Origin: Streptomyces sp. WAC05374
Lineage (GTDB): Bacteria; Actinomycetota; Actinomycetes; Streptomycetales; Streptomycetaceae
Assembly (NCBI RefSeq): GCF_004353505.1
Contig: NZ_SMNQ01000018.1
Coordinates: forward strand, 62,001-126,000
Length of the DNA: 64,000 nt
Reading direction: 5' to 3'
A program made the translations under genes and the position numbers. Within the stretch, counting starts at the first letter, position 1. The number at the start of each line of letters is the position of its first letter. Of the stretch, positions 58,216-64,000 are shown piece by piece. Below the pieces are notes generated by a model, which ran no database searches, was not told where the DNA came from, and worked only from the letters and a program-made list of their open reading frames with translations.

Positions 58216-60964
58216 ATGGTGTCGATCTCAAACCAGGACCGGATGGAAGCCGCGCTGCCTGCGATTCGCGCGTTGCAGAAGCGGGCGGCCGATCTGGAGG
58301 CGCAGAGATACGAACCCATCGCCGTGGTGTCGATGGCGTGCCGGCTGCCGGGTGGGATCGACACCCCGGAGGCGTTCTGGGAGCTGCTGGCGTCCGGTGG
58401 CGACGCCGTGGGCGGCCTGCCGTCGCGGTGGGACAGCCTGGGCGTGTACGACCCCGACCCCGAGGCGGTCGGCAAGAGCTACGCCCGCGAGGGCGGGTTC
58501 ATCAAGGACGTCGAGGGTTTCGACGCGGGCTTTTTCGGGATCTCGCCGCGTGAGGCGCTCACGATGGACCCGCAGCAGCGGCTGGTGCTGGAGGCGTCCT
58601 GGGAGGCCCTGGAGCGCGCGGGTATCCGGCCGGACTCGCTCAGCGAGTCCAAGACGGGTGTCTATCTGGGCACGATGAGCTCGGACTACGGTGATCTGGG
58701 CCGTGACCTGGACGCGCTCGACGGCTATGTGAGTACGGGCAAGGCGTCGAGTGTGGTGTCGGGCCGTGTGGCCTACACCCTCGGTCTTCAGGGCCCGGCG
58801 ATCACAGTCGACACCGCCTGCTCGTCCTCACTCGTCGCCGTGCATCTGGCGGTGCAGGCCCTGCGGTCCGGTGAGTGTGAACTCGCCCTGGCGGGTGGTG
58901 TGACGGTGATGAGCGCGCCGTCGCTGTTCGTGGAGTTCTCCCGGCTCAAGGGCATGGCGGCGGACGGGCGTTGCAAGTCGTTCTCCGCTCAGGCCGATGG
59001 CGCGGGATGGGCCGAGGGTGCCGGTGTGGTGGTGCTGAAGCGGTTGTCGGCCGCGCAGCGCGACGGCGACCGGGTCCTCGCGGTGATCCGTGGATCGGCC
59101 GTCAACCAGGACGGCCGCAGCCAGGGCCTGACCGCCCCCAACGGCCCCTCCCAGCAGCGGGTCGTGCAGGCGGCGCTGGAGGCGTCCCGGCTGACGCCTG
59201 CGGACATCGACGCGATCGAGGCGCACGGCACGGGGACGTCGCTGGGTGACCCGATCGAGGCGGGCGCGCTGGCCGAGGTGTTCGGGCCCAGCCGGTCGGA
59301 CGACCGTCCGGTGTGGCTGGGCTCGTCGAAGTCGAACATCGGTCACGCGCAGGCTGCTGCCGGTGTGGTCGGTGTGATCAAGATGGTGCTGGCGCTCCAG
59401 CACGAGACGCTGCCCAAGACACTGCACGCCGAGCAGCCCAGTGAGCTGATCGAGTGGGACGGCAGCGGGCTGGCCCTGTTGCAGGAGGCCCGGTCGTGGG
59501 AGCGGGACGAGGCGCGTCCGCGCCGGGCGGGCGTGTCGTCGTTCGGTCTGAGCGGCACCAACGCGCACGTCGTGATCGAGGAGCCCCCTGCCGTTGAGCC
59601 GGTCGAAGCGACACCGGTCGCGGATGGCAGTCCGTACCCGGTGGTCGTCTCCGGCCGTGACGAGGCGGCGCTGCGGGAGCAGGCGGGGCGCTGGGCGTCC
59701 TGGCTGTCGGACCGTGGTGACGTCCGCGTGGCGGATGTGGCGGTGACGGCGGCCCGGCACCGTACGCACTTCGCGTCACGCGCCAGCGTGGTGGCCGCCG
59801 GCTCCGCCGAGCTGGTGGAGGCGCTGACCGCGCTGGCCGAGGGCCGGTCGCATGACGCTGTCGTGACCGGGAGCGCCGAGCGGCGCGGGAAGGTCGTCTT
59901 CGTCTACCCGGGTCAGGGTTCGCAGTGGGTCGGCATGGGCCGTGAACTGCTCGCGTCCAGTGAGGTGTTCGCGCAGACGATTGACGCGTGTGACGCGGCT
60001 CTGCGGCCGTTCACGGGTTGGTCGGTGCGTGAGGTCCTGGCTGGTGAGGAGGGGGATCACCCGCCGTTCGACCGGGTCGACGTGGTGCAGCCCGCCCTGT
60101 TCGCGATGGGCGTGGGCCTGTCGGCGGTGTGGCGTTCACTCGGCGTCGAGCCGGCCGCCGTGGTGGGGCACTCGCAGGGCGAGGTCGTGGCCGCTGTGGT
60201 GAGCGGGGCTCTGACTCTGGAGCAGGGTGCGCAGATCGTCGCTCAGCGTTCGCAGGCCGTGCTGGCGTGTGCGGGTCAGGGTGGTATGGCGCTGATCGAG
60301 CGGCCGGTCGCGGTGGTGGAGGAGTTCCTCGCCCCCTACGGCGACGCGCTGTCGGTCGCGGCGGTGAACACCGCCGGGTCGACGATCATCTCCGGCGAGG
60401 CCGAGGCGATCACGCGGATCGTGGACGAGCTCCAGGCCAAGGACGTCTACGCGCGGAAGATCAACGTGGACTACGCCTCCCACAACGCGCAGATGGACCC
60501 CCTCCTGCCCGGCCTCGCGGAGAACTTCACCGCCCTGTCCCCCCGTCGAACCGACATCGCGTTCTACTCGACCGTCACCGGTCAGGTCGCCGAAGGACCC
60601 GAGCTGGACGGCGGCTACTGGTGCCGCAACCTGCGCGAGCCGGTCCGCTTCGACCGCGCCCTGAACCGCCTTCTGGAAGACGGTCACACCGTCTTCGTCG
60701 AGATCTCCGCGCACCCGGTCCTGTCGATGCCGCTGACCGACGGCAGCGCCGAGCACGGCGGCATCGTCGTCGGCTCCCTCGCCCGCGACCACGGCACCCC
60801 CGCCCAACTGCTCCGCAACCTCGGCCTGCTCCACGTCCAGGGACACACCCTCGACTGGAACCAGGTCCTCGGCGAGCACACCGGCACCCTCCTGACAGAC
60901 CTGCCCACCTACGCCTTCCAGCGCGAGCGTTTCTGGATCGACGCCGCCAAGGCGACCGGTGATG
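58216..60964 (+). repeat. Right arm of about 2.75 kb inverted repeat (KS-AT of PKS-C)
   Basis: This is the partner of 53660-56408. The similarity begins just before the start codon (AAGGCTCGATGGTGTCGA in both) and ends after the AT domain, where the DH sequences diverge. Confidence 0.8.
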
Positions 60965-63900
60965 TGCGCTCCGTGGGGCTGAGGGCGTCCGAGCACCCCT
61001 GGCTCGGCGCGGTGACCGCGACCGCCGACGACGACGGGTACCTGTTCACCGGCCGCCTCGCGCTCGCCGATCAGCCGTGGCTGGCCGAGCACGCCGTGTC
61101 CGGCACCGTCCTCGTCCCGGGCACCGGGCTGCTCGACATCGCCCTGGCCGCCGCCCACCACACCGGCGCCGACCGGGTGGAGGAGCTGACCCTCCTCGAA
61201 CCGCTGATCCTCACCGAGGACACCCCCGTCCGCCTCCAAGTCGTCGTCGGGGCCGAGACGTCCGAGGGCCGACGGCCCCTCTCCCTCTTCAGCCGTGCCG
61301 ACGACGCTCCCGAGGAGTCCTCCTGGCGCCGCCACGCGACCGGCGAGCTCGCCCGGGCGCGATCCGACTCCCCCGGCACCTTCGCCGAGATGGCGCAGTG
61401 GCCGGTGGCCGGGGCCGAGCGGGTGGAGCTGGACGGCTTCTACGACGCCTTCCGCGCCCGTGGTCTGGAGTACGGGCCGGCGTTCCAGGGCCTGACCGAG
61501 CTGTGGCGCAAGGGCAGCACCGCGTACGGGCTCATCCGCCTCCCCGGCGGCCTCACGGCCGACGACTTCGGGATTCACCCCGCCCTCCTCGACGCCGCCC
61601 TGCATCCGATGGCCGCCGTCCAGGGGGATCCGGACGCCCCTGTCGTGCTGCCCTTCGAGTGGACCGGTGTCGAGCTGTACGCCTCCGGGGCCACCGAGCT
61701 GCGCGTACGCATCGATCTCGACGACACGCGCGACACGCTGCGCCTGTGGGCCACCGACCCGGCCGGGCAGCCCGTCGTGCACGCCCTCGGGCTCCGGTTG
61801 CGCACGGCGGACCCCGAGCAGCTCCGTGCCGCGGCGGCGACCGCCGAGCACCTGTACCGCCTCCGCTTCCAGCCGGCCCGGGTGCCGGCGGAGGCACCGG
61901 AGGGCGACGTCTGGGTTCTCGGTGGCGACGGCCGTGTCGCGCGCGCCCTGGGCGCCGAGAGCTTCGCGGGGGCCGACGCCCTCTTCGCCCGACTGGACGA
62001 GGGCGCCGAGGCGCCCCGGCACCTCGTCGTCGACGCCACGGACCGGGCCACCGGCGACGTACGCGGGACGACCGCCGGCGTCCTCACGCTCGTACAGCGG
62101 GTCCTGGCCGATCCGCGCCTGGAGCAGGCGGAGTTGACGTGGGTCACGTGTCGTGCCGTGGACACCGGTGACGGCGTCCTGGACGACCTCGCCCACGCGC
62201 CGCTGTGGGGCCTGCTGCGTGCGGTGCGGGCGGAGCACGCGGAGCGGGTGATCCGGCTGGTCGACGTCGACGAGGCCGTCGCGGTGCCGTTCGCCGCGGA
62301 CGAGCCGGAGATCGCCGTGCGCGGCGGTGAGGTCCTGGTGGCCCGCCTGGAAGGTGCGGGCGGTACGGACGGTGCGGCTCCCGCGTTCGCTCCCGGGGGC
62401 CGGGTGCTGATCACCGGTGGCACCGGGGAGCTGGGCCGTGCGCTGGCCGGGCACCTCGTGCGCGAGTACGGCGTCAAGCACCTGGTGCTGACGTCCCGGC
62501 GCGGCGCTGACACCCCCGGAGCACGCGACCTGGTGGCCGAGCTGACCGCCGCCGGTGCCGAGAGCGTCGACGTCCGCGCGTGCGACGTCGCCGACCGCGA
62601 CCAGGTCCACGCCCTGCTCACCGGCACCACCGACACCAACCCCGACAACACCAGCACCACCGACGACACCACCGACCGGCCCTGGACCGGGATCTTCCAC
62701 CTGGCCGCCGTTCTCGACGACGGCCTGCTGGCCTCCCAGACGCCCGAGCGTCTGGCCGCCGTGTGGGCGCCCAAGGCCGACGGCGCCCGCCACCTGCACG
62801 ACCTCAGCCAGGAACTCGGCCTGGACCTGGCGGCGTTCGTGCTGTTCTCCTCCGCCGCCGGCATCCTCGGCGGCGCCGGTCAGTCGACGTACGCCGCCGC
62901 CAACGCCTCCCTCGACGCCCTGGCCGCCCACCGCCGCTCCCAGGGGCTCCCCGCGACCAGTCTCGGCTGGGGCCTGTGGCAGCAGGCGGGCACCGGGCTC
63001 ACCGCCACCCTGGGACGGGCCGAACTGGCCCGCCTGCGCCGCCAGGGCGTCGGCGCCCTCACCCCCGGCCAGGCCCTTGCGGCCCTCGACGCGGCCCTGG
63101 CGCACCCGTGCGCGCACCTCGTCCCGGCCAGGCTGGAGCTCGCCGCCCTGCACGGCCAGGACGGCGTCCCGCCGCTCCTGCGCGGTCTCGTCCGTGGCCC
63201 CCGCAGGCGCGCCGGTGACACCTCCGCCACGCCCTCGGGCCTGCGGGACCGGCTCGCCGCGCTTCCGGTGGCCGAGCGTCTGCCCCACCTGACCCGGCTC
63301 GTGCAGCGGGAGGCCGCCGCCGTCCTCGGCATGCCGGCCTCCGGTACGGGCGGCAAGGAACAGGTGGGCAAGGACCAGGTGTTCAAGGACATCGGCTTCG
63401 ACTCGCTCATGGCGGTCGAGCTGCGCCGCCGGCTCTCCGCCGAGACGGGGCTGGCCCTTCCGTCCACGCTCGTCTTCGACCACCCCACTCCTGTGGCCGT
63501 CGCGGGTCTGCTCCTCGGCCGGCTGGCGCCGGCGGAGGCGACCGGGGCGCGCGTCGCGCCCGGCCCGGCGCGCGGGGCGGCCGCCTCCGACGACCCGATC
63601 GCCGTGGTCTCCATGGCCTGCCGCCTCCCTGGCGGTGTGACCACGCCCGACGAGTACTGGCGGCTGCTGTCCGAGGGGATCGACGCCATCGGGCCGTTGC
63701 CGTCCCGCTGGGACGGGATGGACCTGTACGACCCGGATCCGGACGCCGTCGGCAAGAGTTACGGCCGTGAGGGCGGGTTCATCGACGACGTGGAGCGGTT
63801 CGACGCGGCGTTCTTCGGGATCTCGCCGCGCGAGGCGGCGTCGATGGACCCGCAGCAGCGGCTCGTCCTCGAAACGGCCTGGGAGGCCCTGGAGCGGGCG

Positions 63901-64000
63901 GGGATACGCCCCGGCGCGCTGCGCGGAAGTGCCACCGCCGTCTACATCGGCACCATGGGGTCGGACTACGGCGACCGGAACGGCGGCGCGCTGGAGGCGC
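58216..64000 (+). CDS. Type I PKS-C, one complete KS-AT-DH-KR-ACP module and start of a second, 3' end outside window
   Basis: ATG 58216 follows AGGAAGGCTCG. The 1928 codons in the window give an N-terminal docking helix (ALPAIRALQKRAADLEAQR, the same as PKS-A), KS (about 31-455, DTACSSSL, EAHGTGT, NIGHAQAAAG), AT (558-888) with GHSQGE and YASH (methylmalonyl type), DH (928-1195, HAVSGTVLVP and HPALLDAALH), KR (1393-1591, GGTGELG, LDD, STYAAAN), ACP (GFDSL, 1690-1760) and the first part of a second KS from about residue 1791. An Asn/Thr/Asp-rich insertion sits in the KR at about 62635-62685. It should add a methyl-branched double bond. It runs divergently from PKS-A/B, so the order of subunits cannot be read from gene order. 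Confidence 0.95.
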   Translation, partial: MVSISNQDRMEAALPAIRALQKRAADLEAQRYEPIAVVSMACRLPGGIDTPEAFWELLASGGDAVGGLPSRWDSLGVYDPDPEAVGKSYAREGGFIKDVEGFDAGFFGISPREALTMDPQQRLVLEASWEALERAGIRPDSLSESKTGVYLGTMSSDYGDLGRDLDALDGYVSTGKASSVVSGRVAYTLGLQGPAITVDTACSSSLVAVHLAVQALRSGECELALAGGVTVMSAPSLFVEFSRLKGMAADGRCKSFSAQADGAGWAEGAGVVVLKRLSAAQRDGDRVLAVIRGSAVNQDGRSQGLTAPNGPSQQRVVQAALEASRLTPADIDAIEAHGTGTSLGDPIEAGALAEVFGPSRSDDRPVWLGSSKSNIGHAQAAAGVVGVIKMVLALQHETLPKTLHAEQPSELIEWDGSGLALLQEARSWERDEARPRRAGVSSFGLSGTNAHVVIEEPPAVEPVEATPVADGSPYPVVVSGRDEAALREQAGRWASWLSDRGDVRVADVAVTAARHRTHFASRASVVAAGSAELVEALTALAEGRSHDAVVTGSAERRGKVVFVYPGQGSQWVGMGRELLASSEVFAQTIDACDAALRPFTGWSVREVLAGEEGDHPPFDRVDVVQPALFAMGVGLSAVWRSLGVEPAAVVGHSQGEVVAAVVSGALTLEQGAQIVAQRSQAVLACAGQGGMALIERPVAVVEEFLAPYGDALSVAAVNTAGSTIISGEAEAITRIVDELQAKDVYARKINVDYASHNAQMDPLLPGLAENFTALSPRRTDIAFYSTVTGQVAEGPELDGGYWCRNLREPVRFDRALNRLLEDGHTVFVEISAHPVLSMPLTDGSAEHGGIVVGSLARDHGTPAQLLRNLGLLHVQGHTLDWNQVLGEHTGTLLTDLPTYAFQRERFWIDAAKATGDVRSVGLRASEHPWLGAVTATADDDGYLFTGRLALADQPWLAEHAVSGTVLVPGTGLLDIALAAAHHTGADRVEELTLLEPLILTEDTPVRLQVVVGAETSEGRRPLSLFSRADDAPEESSWRRHATGELARARSDSPGTFAEMAQWPVAGAERVELDGFYDAFRARGLEYGPAFQGLTELWRKGSTAYGLIRLPGGLTADDFGIHPALLDAALHPMAAVQGDPDAPVVLPFEWTGVELYASGATELRVRIDLDDTRDTLRLWATDPAGQPVVHALGLRLRTADPEQLRAAAATAEHLYRLRFQPARVPAEAPEGDVWVLGGDGRVARALGAESFAGADALFARLDEGAEAPRHLVVDATDRATGDVRGTTAGVLTLVQRVLADPRLEQAELTWVTCRAVDTGDGVLDDLAHAPLWGLLRAVRAEHAERVIRLVDVDEAVAVPFAADEPEIAVRGGEVLVARLEGAGGTDGAAPAFAPGGRVLITGGTGELGRALAGHLVREYGVKHLVLTSRRGADTPGARDLVAELTAAGAESVDVRACDVADRDQVHALLTGTTDTNPDNTSTTDDTTDRPWTGIFHLAAVLDDGLLASQTPERLAAVWAPKADGARHLHDLSQELGLDLAAFVLFSSAAGILGGAGQSTYAAANASLDALAAHRRSQGLPATSLGWGLWQQAGTGLTATLGRAELARLRRQGVGALTPGQALAALDAALAHPCAHLVPARLELAALHGQDGVPPLLRGLVRGPRRRAGDTSATPSGLRDRLAALPVAERLPHLTRLVQREAAAVLGMPASGTGGKEQVGKDQVFKDIGFDSLMAVELRRRLSAETGLALPSTLVFDHPTPVAVAGLLLGRLAPAEATGARVAPGPARGAAASDDPIAVVSMACRLPGGVTTPDEYWRLLSEGIDAIGPLPSRWDGMDLYDPDPDAVGKSYGREGGFIDDVERFDAAFFGISPREAASMDPQQRLVLETAWEALERAGIRPGALRGSATAVYIGTMGSDYGDRNGGALEA

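Noticed and set aside
57788..58678. Rightward protein gene starting at 57788 ahead of PKS-C
   Set aside because: It is out of frame with the KS, its later half is an Arg-rich frameshifted reading of KS DNA, and PKS-C has a clear start and ribosome binding site at 58216.

Overview
The window comes from a high-GC actinomycete, most likely Streptomyces or a close relative: base composition is well above 70% GC with strong third-position G/C bias, starts are often GTG, stops overlap starts, and almost all of it is modular secondary-metabolite machinery. I see no rRNA, tRNA, insertion sequence or CRISPR array, and no recognisable pathway regulator.

Left region (1-26.4 kb) is a nonribosomal peptide cluster with two transcription units diverging from about 7.1 kb. 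The leftward unit encodes a 2OG-Fe(II) oxygenase, a C-A-PCP synthetase and an MFS exporter fused in frame to a membrane M28 aminopeptidase. The rightward unit encodes C-PCP, a type II thioesterase, a mycofactocin-type SDR, a Thr-specific A-PCP protein, an isochorismatase-fold hydrolase, HypE, HypF, an SHMT-like PLP enzyme, a PuuD-like glutamine amidotransferase-fold hydrolase, a FAAL-ACP-C-A(Ser)-PCP synthetase and a lone condensation domain. No hydrogenase or other hyp gene is present, so HypE and HypF probably make a carbamoyl- or cyano-type group for the metabolite. This five-gene block (13.5-19.6 kb) is the best candidate for undescribed chemistry. A perfect hairpin at 26.4 kb closes the unit.

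Middle region (26.4-29.0 kb) holds two secreted enzymes that look unrelated to assembly: an S12 serine hydrolase and a PL1-type pectate lyase. They probably separate two clusters, although the S12 family also contains prodrug-activating peptidases.

Right region (29.0-64 kb) is a type I modular polyketide cluster. Reading leftwards from 57.8 kb: cytochrome P450, PKS-A (two KS-AT-DH-KR-ACP modules), PKS-B (KS-AT-DH-KR-ACP and KS-AT-DH-ER-KR-ACP), a DHA2 exporter, a DUF5302-like small protein, an acyl-CoA dehydrogenase-like protein and an Sfp-type phosphopantetheinyl transferase. PKS-C runs rightwards from 58.2 kb off the window. Five complete modules are visible and all have intact KR and DH motifs, which points to a methyl-branched, mostly conjugated polyene chain with one fully reduced unit. 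No loading module or terminal thioesterase lies in the window. Long near-identical DNA blocks between modules, including about 2.75 kb inverted arms flanking the P450, indicate recent duplication or gene conversion.
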